NCBI GenBank assembly: GCA_900547975.1
Contig: URIX01000038.1
Location: 1-18,774 of the forward strand
Direction: 5' to 3'
Length of the DNA: 18,774 nt
Source: an uncultured Eubacteriales bacterium
GTDB lineage: Bacteria > Bacillota > Clostridia > Christensenellales > CAG-917
Positions 1-6,906 of this stretch are shown here, one piece after another (positions within the stretch are counted from its first letter, which is position 1; the number at the start of each line of letters is the position of its first letter). The notes beneath the pieces are model-generated. The model searched no databases. It was not told where the DNA came from and worked only from the letters and a program-made list of their open reading frames with translations. Both the position numbers and the translations under genes were made by a program.

Positions 1-47
1 ATATAATCGCGGACGGCGGTTTTTATCTCGTTTTCGAAGTCGCACAT
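1..47 (-). CDS. Possible 5' end of an unrecognised gene running out of the window
   Basis: Reading leftward from an ATG at 47-45, an open frame runs to the window edge and begins MCDFENEIKTAVRDY. The composition looks protein-like, but only 15 codons are visible and no clear Shine-Dalgarno sequence precedes it (only CGGA directly before the ATG). It would lie downstream of, and in the same direction as, the PRC-barrel-like gene. A degenerate copy of its first codons occurs in inverted orientation at the other end of the window (18701-18731). That may mean this is part of a repeated sequence family rather than a unique gene. Low confidence. Confidence 0.2.
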   Translation of the reverse strand, partial: MCDFENEIKTAVRDY

Positions 48-89
48 TCCGTGTACGAGTAGTCTTCGAACAAGTCTTCGTTTCGGGGT

Positions 90-106
90 GTGGGGTGCAA
101 CCCCAC
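90..106. repeat. Perfect 7-bp hairpin beside the tandem repeat
   Basis: GTGGGGT (90-96) pairs with ACCCCAC (100-106) across a GCA loop. No U-tract follows on either strand, so it is not a canonical intrinsic terminator. It lies directly next to the 14-bp AT-rich tandem repeat, and the two together look like one compact intergenic element after the stop codon of the minus-strand gene. Confidence 0.6.
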
Positions 107-110
107 CCAC

Positions 111-143
111 AATTATTCATTATTAATTATTCATTATTAATTA
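111..143. repeat. 14-bp AT-rich tandem repeat, about 2.4 copies
   Basis: The unit AATTATTCATTATT occurs at 111-124 and 125-138, followed by a partial AATTA at 139-143. The TAA stop codon of the neighbouring minus-strand gene (139-137) falls inside the partial unit, so the repeat supplies the last codon (Asn) and the stop of that gene. Repeats of this AT-rich kind are seen between genes in gut bacteria (general recollection, not checked here). Confidence 0.7.
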
Positions 144-1060
144 CTTTTAGCCAAAAGCACCAAGTCTACGAGTTTGCCGCAGAGGCGGGATTTTTCGACG
201 AGAGAATCGTCGATAATCGTGCCTGCTTTGGCAATGGTCGAGCCTGTGTAGGACGTCAAATCGCCCGAAAGCACTCTGCCGAGCAAGAACGTATAATCGG
301 ATATTATCCTTGCAGGAGTGTGCGAATCGTCGTCGGTTTCGGGTGCGTCCAAAAGTTTGAGCGCGTTGCTCGAAAACAGCGGCGAATCGTCATTAGGCCT
401 TTTTGCCATAGGCGCGTTTGTCACTTGAACGGGGGTGAATTGCGCTTCGGTATTCGTTTGCGCTTCGTCTGCGTTCGACGTGTCTGCGGCAGGTATCGCA
501 ACTACGGTTGCGGTGTTTGTATGTTCGTTTTCACGGATTCTAATAGATTCTTTTTGCGGTGAATTGTTTTTTAGAGCAAATACCGTCGTTTCGTTTTCGG
601 GGCGGGGTATCGTTTGCTTTTTTCCTTTGCTTTGCTTTGCGGCTTTAAGCAAAATCACGTCGCCCACGCACGCTACGTTTTGCGGTGAAAATTGCTCGGT
701 TTCGGTGTAGAGTTTGGATACTTTTCCGCTTTTTGCAAAGTCCACTTTTGTGATTTTGCCTTTTAGAATACCGCTTTGCGTGTATACGTCCATACCGATA
801 ACGCCGCTTGAAAACGCGGTGAAGTCAACGTCGCTTACACATCGGACGTTTGCGTCGTTTTGAATGATAAGCGCGTCACAAAAGCACAAAACCTCGTCGA
901 TCGGCAACAGTGCGTCGCAGTCGTTTTTGCAAGACGAAACGACAAAATATGCAATGCAGTTGCAACCTTGCGAAAAATATGCATTTTTTATGCGCCCGAC
1001 GACTTTTGAACGCTCGCGTTCGATAATCGGTTTGAATAAAAGAGAAGACAATTCCATCAT
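137..1060 (-). CDS. PRC-barrel-like hypothetical protein
   Basis: A 307-aa protein from an ATG at 1060 with a strong AAGAGGTG Shine-Dalgarno six bases upstream; a slightly longer reading would use a GTG that is part of that ribosome site, so it is not preferred. The N-terminal half holds two segments resembling PRC-barrel repeats: LSSLLFKPIIERERSKVVG with a following LLPIDEV, then GVIGMDVYTQSGILKGKITK with a later VGDVILL. This is the pattern of YlmC/YmxH-type proteins that bind RNA or other partners. The middle (about residues 150-235) is polar and low in complexity, probably a linker. The C-terminus (GRVLSGDLTSYTGSTIAKAG) forms a further small beta-rich segment. There is no signal peptide or membrane helix, so it should be cytoplasmic. 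It is divergent from the amidase gene and shares the DnaA-box intergenic region with it. The role is unknown and the family assignment is by eye. Confidence 0.7.
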   Translation of the reverse strand: MMELSSLLFKPIIERERSKVVGRIKNAYFSQGCNCIAYFVVSSCKNDCDALLPIDEVLCFCDALIIQNDANVRCVSDVDFTAFSSGVIGMDVYTQSGILKGKITKVDFAKSGKVSKLYTETEQFSPQNVACVGDVILLKAAKQSKGKKQTIPRPENETTVFALKNNSPQKESIRIRENEHTNTATVVAIPAADTSNADEAQTNTEAQFTPVQVTNAPMAKRPNDDSPLFSSNALKLLDAPETDDDSHTPARIISDYTFLLGRVLSGDLTSYTGSTIAKAGTIIDDSLVEKSRLCGKLVDLVLLAKSN

Positions 1061-1146
1061 AATTTTCACCTCTTTTGACGGTATGCTAAAGTCGTATTGT
1101 TTATGCCCGAAAGCCGTAAAAAAGAGGGCAATAGAATACGAAAAAA

Positions 1147-1195
1147 TTGTCGCAAAAAATCGAATTTACGGTTAGAATACCGCTTTTTTCGACAA
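1147..1195. other. Bulged inverted repeat in the divergent intergenic region
   Basis: TTGTCG-C-AAAAAA (1147-1159) pairs with TTTTTTCGACAA (1184-1195) with one bulged C. Inside it a short CGGT (1169-1172)/ACCG (1179-1182) stem can form. It lies between the PRC-barrel-like gene and the DnaA-box cluster, in AT-rich DNA. It could be a regulatory hairpin of either divergent transcript or part of an unwinding region; nothing in the sequence decides which. Confidence 0.4.
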
Positions 1196-1241
1196 AATTT
1201 TCAATCTGTGAAAAATACGTTTTGTACGAGAAAAATAGGGG

Positions 1242-1297
1242 TTATCCACCGAGTTGTCCACAATTTCGGGGCAAAATGTGGATAACTTTGTGGAAAA
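1242..1297. promoter_or_regulatory. Cluster of four DnaA boxes
   Basis: Four 9-mers match or nearly match the DnaA box TTATNCACA within 56 bp. They are TTATCCACC (1242-1250, one mismatch), TTGTCCACA (1254-1262, one mismatch), TGTGGATAA (1277-1285, the exact consensus on the minus strand) and TGTGGAAAA (1289-1297, minus strand TTTTCCACA). Two point each way, a dense arrangement like DnaA assembly sites in Firmicutes origins. AT-rich DNA lies to the left (about 1130-1240). It sits between divergent genes and no dnaA or dnaN is visible in the window. It could be an origin or origin part, a DnaA-titration site, or a DnaA-controlled promoter of the amidase. Confidence 0.75.
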
Positions 1298-1343
1298 GGT
1301 GGTATTTTTATGCTTGTATGAATATGATTTCTTTTGTAACTAT

Positions 1344-2069
1344 ATGCGAGTCGGATTTTGTCGAAACAACACCATAGAAAAAATCTTCACGATATGCGGA
1401 ATTGCCGCGTTGCTTATCGTTTATTGTCTCGGCGCGCCGTTTGCGGTGCGTGCGATTAGGGGTGAAAAGCCGAAAACTTTAACGGTTGTCGTTGACGCGG
1501 GGCACGGCGGCGCGGACGGCGGCGTAAAGGGCAAAAACTCGGGCGTGGAAGAAAAAACCTTGAATCTAATCATTGCAAATTATCTCGGGCAAATGCTCAA
1601 CGCTTGCGGATTCAACGTCGTATACACTCGCAAAAACGACGTCATGCACACATTCGAGGGCGTGACGGACAACAAAAAACGCGCGGATATGTATAGGCGC
1701 GGACAAATCGTGAACGACGTCAAACCTTGCCTCGTCGTGAGCATACATATGAATTTCTATTCGTTGCCGTCGAGGCGTGGCGCGCAAGTGTTCTATTCAA
1801 AGCAGAGCGAAAGCGGCAAAGAGTTGGCAAGCGTGCTGCAAAATGCTCTCAACAAAGAGATAAACGCCAAAGAGGGTGGCAGAGAATACAGTGCGCTTTG
1901 CGCTCAAAAATATCTTTTGGAATGTAGTCCATATCCGTCCGCAATCGTGGAATGCGGATTTTTGAGCAACTACGCCGACGAAGCGAACCTTCAAAAAACC
2001 GAATATCAGTTTGCAATCGCCGCAGTGCTTTGCAATGCGATTGCGAGGTACGCATACGGCGTTGATTGA
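1344..2069 (+). CDS. cwlD: N-acetylmuramoyl-L-alanine amidase (Amidase_3, CwlD-like)
   Basis: A zinc amidase that cuts the bond between N-acetylmuramic acid and L-alanine in peptidoglycan. From the ATG at 1344 it is 241 aa, with one N-terminal hydrophobic segment (about residues 11-35) acting as signal anchor, then the catalytic domain outside the membrane. Amidase_3 motifs are visible: VDAGHGGADGG (zinc His54), the Glu pair at 69-70, SIHMN (His135) and IVECGFLSN (catalytic Glu203). The size and single anchor fit CwlD, which in spore formers makes muramic-delta-lactam in the spore cortex, but sporulation cannot be inferred from this gene alone. The start is uncertain: the ATG has no clear ribosome site, whereas TTG at 1314 has GGTGG about ten bases upstream. 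A TTG at 1254 lies inside a DnaA box and is unlikely. Confidence 0.88.
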   Translation: MRVGFCRNNTIEKIFTICGIAALLIVYCLGAPFAVRAIRGEKPKTLTVVVDAGHGGADGGVKGKNSGVEEKTLNLIIANYLGQMLNACGFNVVYTRKNDVMHTFEGVTDNKKRADMYRRGQIVNDVKPCLVVSIHMNFYSLPSRRGAQVFYSKQSESGKELASVLQNALNKEINAKEGGREYSALCAQKYLLECSPYPSAIVECGFLSNYADEANLQKTEYQFAIAAVLCNAIARYAYGVD

Positions 2070-2275
2070 GCGGTGAATTTGCTTATTCGCTACGGTATAA
2101 ACCGTTGCCGATGTTTGTATGTGCATAATAAAATAGAGAATGGCGATTTTTATTTTGTTCATATTTCGGATTATAAACCGCAGATTTTTCTTAAAATGCA
2201 AGAGGCAAAACTTCCGATTTTACCGATTCGCGCGCGGAATTTATGCGCGTATAAGCGCGCTTGCGCGAAAAAACC
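2070..2275. other. Non-coding spacer after the amidase gene
   Basis: About 200 bases with no convincing gene. A 68-codon open frame here starts with GTG, lacks a good ribosome site and resembles no known protein. The stretch 2229-2267 is rich in GCGCG alternations (GCGCG, GCGCGC, TGCGCG) that can form short competing hairpins followed by AAAAAA on the plus strand. No clear terminator could be assigned to the amidase gene. Confidence 0.4.
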
Positions 2276-2304
2276 TTGATTTATGTAGTTTTATCGTCTA
2301 TAAT
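2276..2304 (+). promoter_or_regulatory. Sigma-A promoter predicting a leaderless mRNA
   Basis: TTGATT (2276-2281), a 17-bp spacer, then a perfect TATAAT (2299-2304). The ATG of the next gene begins only nine bases after the -10 element, so transcription would start at about 2310-2312, zero to three bases before the ATG. There is no Shine-Dalgarno sequence, which fits leaderless translation. Confidence 0.8.
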
Positions 2305-2312
2305 AAAACATT

Positions 2313-2729
2313 ATGACAAACGCATTTGCTTTTCCGTGTCAAAAAATCCTCAAAAAGCATAGCGACGACGAGGAAATCGCGCTCATTTTGAAGGATATAG
2401 AAAACGCCAAACAAGGCGTTATGACCTTTTCAAAAGAAGTGAAAAAGTATATGCTTCAATTTATTCACGCACGCTACGACGACAATCAAGAGGTTATGTC
2501 GCTCATTGAGGTGCTGAGGAAGTGGAGCAAGTACGAGACGTTCAATTTTCTCGAAATCTTCCAACTGCAAGACGAGTGCTATTTCTGGTACGACTTCTTG
2601 CACGCATACGGCGCGTGGAAAGTGATAGGCAAAACGTACGGATTCAAGGACGAGGAAGAAGCGCTCACCGTGCTTGTCAGACTCGTCAAACTCGACGAAA
2701 GCGTTTTCAAGGCGTATCCGGAATTGTAA
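2313..2729 (+). CDS. Conserved-looking hypothetical protein, 138 aa
   Basis: I do not recognise this protein. It is 138 aa, soluble and mostly helical by composition, with a charged N-terminal half (HSDDEEIALILKDIENAKQG) and an aromatic-rich stretch (YETFNFLEIFQLQDECYFWY) around residues 74-93. There is no signal peptide, membrane helix or metal-binding Cys/His cluster. The ATG lies directly after a strong -10 element with no ribosome site, so the mRNA is probably leaderless; the next internal Met is at residue 37 and would remove a third of the protein. It is followed after two bases by radC, so the two are almost certainly cotranscribed and probably translationally coupled. Confidence 0.75.
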   Translation: MTNAFAFPCQKILKKHSDDEEIALILKDIENAKQGVMTFSKEVKKYMLQFIHARYDDNQEVMSLIEVLRKWSKYETFNFLEIFQLQDECYFWYDFLHAYGAWKVIGKTYGFKDEEEALTVLVRLVKLDESVFKAYPEL

Positions 2730-2731
2730 TT

Positions 2732-3466
2732 ATGAAAAACGTACACGACGGACATAGAGAAAGAGTGCGTGACAAAATACGCAAAGGCGGCTTGCCGTCT
2801 TTTCAGCAACACGAAGTTTTGGAATATTTGCTTTTCTCGTTCATTCCGAGAAAGGACACGAACGAGATTGCGCACGCTCTTATCGACAAATTTTCTTCGT
2901 TTGCGGGCGTATTGAACGCAAGCGAGCACGATTTGAAATCCGTCGGCGGAATGACGGACAACGCCGCTTTGTTTTTGTCCAAACTGCCCGAAATTATGAA
3001 ACTTTACGTCAACGACGTCAATAGCGACCTCGTTCGCGAGGATTTGTCGGGCAGAGGCAAGGCTCGCAATTTCTTGTGCGGTCAACTTTTCGGCTTAAAT
3101 CAGGAGCACGTTTGCGTTGCCGCCCTCGACGCCCACAGCAGACTTATCAAATGTGAGATTATCGAGCAAGGAAGCGGCAACGCCGTGTTTTTCAGCGTCA
3201 GAAAAATCGTAGATTTCGCTTTGAGTTGCGGCGCAAGTTATTTGCTTTTGGCACACAATCATCCGAGCGGAAATACCAATCCGTCCGAAGCGGATTACGC
3301 AATGACGAAGGAATTGTATATCACGCTTGCAAACATCGGCATAACTCTTCAAGACCACATTATTTTCGGCGGCAGTCAATACTATTCGTTCGAGGAACAC
3401 GACGAATTACAAGAAATTCAAAAATTGCAAAAACATCTAAAAGAAGGTACATTTTACTATGTCTGA
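2732..3466 (+). CDS. radC: RadC family JAB-domain protein
   Basis: A 244-aa protein of the RadC (JAB/MPN metalloprotease fold) family. The N-terminal part (about residues 25-95) matches the helix-hairpin-helix region of RadC, including SVGGMTDNAALFL. The C-terminal JAB domain shows the signature HNHPSG (175-180) followed by SEAD (Asp188), the expected zinc ligands His175, His177 and Asp188. The cellular role of RadC is unresolved; the old DNA-repair label came from a misattributed E. coli mutation. The ATG at 2732 is chosen because it is two bases after the previous stop and the homologous region starts there; upstream in-frame starts would overlap the preceding gene. It overlaps gltX by eight bases. 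Confidence 0.93.
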   Translation: MKNVHDGHRERVRDKIRKGGLPSFQQHEVLEYLLFSFIPRKDTNEIAHALIDKFSSFAGVLNASEHDLKSVGGMTDNAALFLSKLPEIMKLYVNDVNSDLVREDLSGRGKARNFLCGQLFGLNQEHVCVAALDAHSRLIKCEIIEQGSGNAVFFSVRKIVDFALSCGASYLLLAHNHPSGNTNPSEADYAMTKELYITLANIGITLQDHIIFGGSQYYSFEEHDELQEIQKLQKHLKEGTFYYV

Positions 3467-4907
3467 AACAGTCAGAACACGATTCGCCCCGTCACCCACG
3501 GGGTTTATGCACATCGGAAACTTGCGCACAGGCTTGTACGCATTCCTTTTCGCGCGTAAAAACGGCGGAAAGTTCATTCTTCGTATAGAGGATACCGACC
3601 AAGAACGCAAAGTCGAAGGTGCGGTGGAAATGGTGTATCGCACACTCGCAACCGCAGGCATAACCTATGACGAAGGTCCGGACAAAGACGGCGGCTACGG
3701 TCCGTATATCCAAACGGAAAGGATGGGACTTTACAAGCAATACGCAGAACAACTCGTCGAACTGGGAGGCGCGTACTATTGCTTCTGCGATAAGGAAAGA
3801 CTCGAAAGCCTCAAAGACGCAAACGGCGTTCACACCTACGACAAGCATTGTCGCAATCTCTCAAAGGAAGAAGTGCAAAGACGACTTGCCGCAGGCGAGC
3901 CGTACGTTATCCGTCAAAAAGTTCCCGAAGGCGTCGTGTCAAGTTACACCGATATGGTTTTCGGCGAAATCAGCGTTGACAGTGCGGACATCGAGGACGG
4001 CGTTCTTCTCAAAAGCGACGGACTTCCCACCTACAACTTCGCAAACGTCGTGGACGACCACCTTATGGGCATAACCCACGTCATCAGAGGCACGGAATAT
4101 CTCAGTTCCACCCCCAAATACAACCTCATTTACGACGCGTTCGGTTGGGAAAGACCAAAGTATATGCATTTGCCGCCCATTATGAAAGACGCCACGAGAA
4201 AACTCTCAAAACGTTTCGGCGACGCAAACTTCGAGGACTTCATCGCAAAGGGATATTTGCCCGAAGCGGTTGTCAACTACATCGCGCTTTTGGGTTGGTG
4301 TCCGAAAGACAACAGAGAGAAAATGACGATGGAAGAGATGATAGAAGCGTTCGACGTGGACGGCATTTCGCACAGCAGTTCCATCTTCGACGAAGCGAAA
4401 ATGCGTTGGCTCAACGGCGAGTATCTCAAAGCGATGAGCGCAGAGGATTTTGAAAAAGTCGCTACGCCGTGGATTGAAAAAGCAATCGAGGGCAAAGATT
4501 ACGACGTAAAAGAACTCGCTTTGCTTATGCAAACCAGAGTGGATATTTTGAGCGAAATCCCCGAAAAACTCGCATTCCTCAACGAGTTCGGCGACTACGA
4601 CCTCGCTATGTACGAACATCAAAAGATGAAAGTCACAAAGGAAGTCGCCATCAAAGCGGTTGAAGTGGCAATCGACGCACTCAAAGACTTCGAGGACTGG
4701 AACGCGGACGCAATCAAGGAACAAATCAAAACTTGCGCAGAGCAAGCGGGTATGAAGGGCGGACAGGTTATGTTCTGTATGCGCGTTGCGCTCACCGGCG
4801 CACCCGTAACCCCCGGCGGCGCAATCGAAATGGCTATGGTTCTCAAAAAAGACGAAACGTTGCGCCGTTTGAACTATTCCTTGCAACTTCTCAAAAACGC
4901 GCAATAA
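3459..4907 (+). CDS. gltX: Glutamate--tRNA ligase
   Basis: Class I aminoacyl-tRNA synthetase that charges tRNA-Glu (and in many Firmicutes also tRNA-Gln, later amidated) with glutamate. It is 482 aa, normal for the family. Visible motifs are the HIGH box in PSPTGFMHIGN (His18-Gly20), RIEDTDQER (42-50), a Cys/His cluster CFC at 108-110 with Cys131 that fits the zinc-binding insertion of some GluRS, and the KMSKS-loop equivalent KLSKR at 248-252. The C-terminal part forms the helical anticodon-binding domain. It overlaps radC by eight bases, with AGAAGG 11 bases before the ATG, and is likely read from the promoter at 2276. Confidence 0.97.
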   Translation: MSETVRTRFAPSPTGFMHIGNLRTGLYAFLFARKNGGKFILRIEDTDQERKVEGAVEMVYRTLATAGITYDEGPDKDGGYGPYIQTERMGLYKQYAEQLVELGGAYYCFCDKERLESLKDANGVHTYDKHCRNLSKEEVQRRLAAGEPYVIRQKVPEGVVSSYTDMVFGEISVDSADIEDGVLLKSDGLPTYNFANVVDDHLMGITHVIRGTEYLSSTPKYNLIYDAFGWERPKYMHLPPIMKDATRKLSKRFGDANFEDFIAKGYLPEAVVNYIALLGWCPKDNREKMTMEEMIEAFDVDGISHSSSIFDEAKMRWLNGEYLKAMSAEDFEKVATPWIEKAIEGKDYDVKELALLMQTRVDILSEIPEKLAFLNEFGDYDLAMYEHQKMKVTKEVAIKAVEVAIDALKDFEDWNADAIKEQIKTCAEQAGMKGGQVMFCMRVALTGAPVTPGGAIEMAMVLKKDETLRRLNYSLQLLKNAQ

Positions 4908-4940
4908 GTTGTGAATTTGACACATAAAAAACACGAACGT

Positions 4941-6866
4941 ATGAAAGGACTCTCTTGCAATAAAACGATAATAACCTTGTTGCTCGTAGCGCTTGTTTTG
5001 GCGAGCGTTTTCGCCATTTTTACACCTTCGCAAACCGCAGAGGCTCTGATTTGGGGCGGTAAGGATTCGAGCGACCTTTGGTATTACGGCAAAGATTATC
5101 TCGACGTCGAATCGGCAAGGGAAGTCGTGAAAACTTGGGATTTGAGCAAGGTTTCGAAGCCTATCGTCATAGCGGTTATAGACACCGGCATCGACGCACA
5201 GCATGACCTTTTTGCCGATGACGAAAACGGCGTGAGCGTGCTTGCAAAAAACGATAAGGGCGAAATTCTCGGCTACAACTCGTACAAGGGCGCAGACGAG
5301 AACGGAAACGTGGATATAAGCGACGCTTCGTCCAAACACGGAAGCTCGGTCGCAGGCAATATCGCTATGCTCATAAGAGAGTTCGGGCTTGAAAACTGCA
5401 TAAAGATTTATCCTATCAAAGCAAACACGACTAACGAGACTAATACGACGGGCGACAGCACTTTCAAACTCGTAAGTCTTTCTCGTGCGCTCGACTGGGC
5501 GGTGGACAATGCAAAAGCGGACGTCGTAAATATGTCGCTCGGATTGACCGGTGGCGACATAGAAAGCCTCATAAAGAGCAAGCAACTCACGCAAGACGAA
5601 GCAAACGCTTTCGAGGTCGCGGTTGAAAAGGCTCGCCGCAACGCAGTCGTTTCGGCGGCGGCAGGCAACAATAAAAAATCCGACCGGAACGCTTCGGATT
5701 TGTTTTATCCTGCGGCATATCCCGGCGTATTGTCGGCTATGAATCAGTATAAGAGCGAATTGTATTCCACGTCCAACTTCGGTTCGACCTATACGCTTTG
5801 CGCCCCGGGGTTCGGAATTTACACCTCAAAAGGCTATCAATCCTCGAAGTCGGTGTACGGCACGGAACAAGGCACGAGTATGTCGGCTTCATTCGTTAGT
5901 TTTGCTGCGGCCCTTTTGAAACTCAGATGTGAAATCGAGGGCAGAAACGTCGATTCCGTCACGCTCGCAAAACTCGTCGAAGCGATTATGACCAAAACGC
6001 TCAAAAAGAACGACGTCGAGTACAAAACCCTCGATTTGAACGCAATCGTTACAACCGATTTGGACGGCGTGAAAATAGGCTACGAACAACCGAAATCCAT
6101 AATCGTCAAGCACGACGGCAAGGTCGGCGAAGGCGATTACGCGGGTATGGTGTATATGCGCGCCGACAACGCCTACGAACTTACGCTCTACGCGCAAATC
6201 GATCCCGTGGGGAAGGTTGACCCCGACGTCGAAAACGCGCTTGAATGGACGGTGCAACAAATCGCGTCCGCAGACGACGATACGCCCGTTTCCGAAGCCG
6301 TGTCAATAGGCAAAGGCACGAGCGTGAAGTATACCCCGAAACGAGGCGGTGATTTTATCGTAAAGGCAAAAATCCCCGGATATTCGGCAACGCAAAGCGT
6401 TCAAATCCACATAGAATACGGCATTTATTACGTCGGCGAAGTCAGAGTTACGCTTGCCGATAACGCGCAAAAGGACGTGTCGGAAGCGCCGTCGTCGGCA
6501 ACGATTTATACGAGAGAAACGACTCGTTTCGCACTCACGGGAGTGAAATATCTCAATCCCGACGTCGAAACCAAATGGTACGTCAACGACGAGTACGTCG
6601 CTTCGGGCGAAGTGTTCGAGTTCGCTCCGAAAAAAGCAGGAACGTATTATATAACCGCTCGCTACGGCGACAACGCTATGGTGGATTTTCAATACAAGTT
6701 CACCGCCAACGTCAAGTCGGCGGTATTGCGTCCGCTCGATTTGTCGTTCTTGATTATCGGACTCGTTGCGGCGGTTGCAATCGTCGTGACCGTCACGGTC
6801 TTTGCGGTGCGCAAAAAGAAGACGAATACGACAAACGATACGGAACGAACGCAAGACGCGGAATAG
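4941..6866 (+). CDS. Membrane-anchored subtilisin-like (S8) serine protease
   Basis: A secreted serine protease of 641 aa, probably displayed on the outer cell surface. An N-terminal signal peptide (MKGLSCNK, a hydrophobic stretch, possible cleavage near TAEA) leads into an S8 domain. The catalytic triad is visible: Asp81 in VIDTGID, His133 in KHGSSVAG and Ser313 in GTSMSAS, with the oxyanion Asn243 in AAAGNN. After the protease domain, residues about 390-600 form beta-rich Ig-like modules (patterns PKRGGDFIVKAKIPGYS and APKKAGTYYITARYG). The end is a transmembrane helix (about residues 597-620) followed by RKKK and a polar tail, a typical stop-transfer anchor. No propeptide domain is obvious. 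The start is uncertain: GTG at 4911 would add ten residues, and neither start has a good ribosome site. It follows gltX closely and may be cotranscribed. Confidence 0.9.
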   Translation: MKGLSCNKTIITLLLVALVLASVFAIFTPSQTAEALIWGGKDSSDLWYYGKDYLDVESAREVVKTWDLSKVSKPIVIAVIDTGIDAQHDLFADDENGVSVLAKNDKGEILGYNSYKGADENGNVDISDASSKHGSSVAGNIAMLIREFGLENCIKIYPIKANTTNETNTTGDSTFKLVSLSRALDWAVDNAKADVVNMSLGLTGGDIESLIKSKQLTQDEANAFEVAVEKARRNAVVSAAAGNNKKSDRNASDLFYPAAYPGVLSAMNQYKSELYSTSNFGSTYTLCAPGFGIYTSKGYQSSKSVYGTEQGTSMSASFVSFAAALLKLRCEIEGRNVDSVTLAKLVEAIMTKTLKKNDVEYKTLDLNAIVTTDLDGVKIGYEQPKSIIVKHDGKVGEGDYAGMVYMRADNAYELTLYAQIDPVGKVDPDVENALEWTVQQIASADDDTPVSEAVSIGKGTSVKYTPKRGGDFIVKAKIPGYSATQSVQIHIEYGIYYVGEVRVTLADNAQKDVSEAPSSATIYTRETTRFALTGVKYLNPDVETKWYVNDEYVASGEVFEFAPKKAGTYYITARYGDNAMVDFQYKFTANVKSAVLRPLDLSFLIIGLVAAVAIVVTVTVFAVRKKKTNTTNDTERTQDAE

Positions 6867-6906
6867 TAACGATTAAATATGCAAGGCAATATAGTTTGAG
6901 GTAAGA

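Noticed and set aside
95..562. 155-codon plus-strand frame starting in the tandem repeat
   Set aside because: Its N-terminus (PQLFIINYSLLITF) is only the translated AT-rich repeat and the rest is antisense to the PRC-barrel-like gene.
1254..1343. Longer amidase start at TTG 1254
   Set aside because: The codon is part of a DnaA box and has no ribosome site; the extra residues are encoded by the box cluster.
2073..2279. 68-codon frame after the amidase gene
   Set aside because: GTG start without a proper ribosome site, odd composition, and it ends inside a promoter region.
4206..5594. 462-codon open frame on the minus strand
   Set aside because: It lies opposite gltX and the S8 protease, both of which carry clear catalytic motifs; its translation is Cys/Phe/Val/Arg-rich with no recognisable domain, the usual mirror of biased codons.
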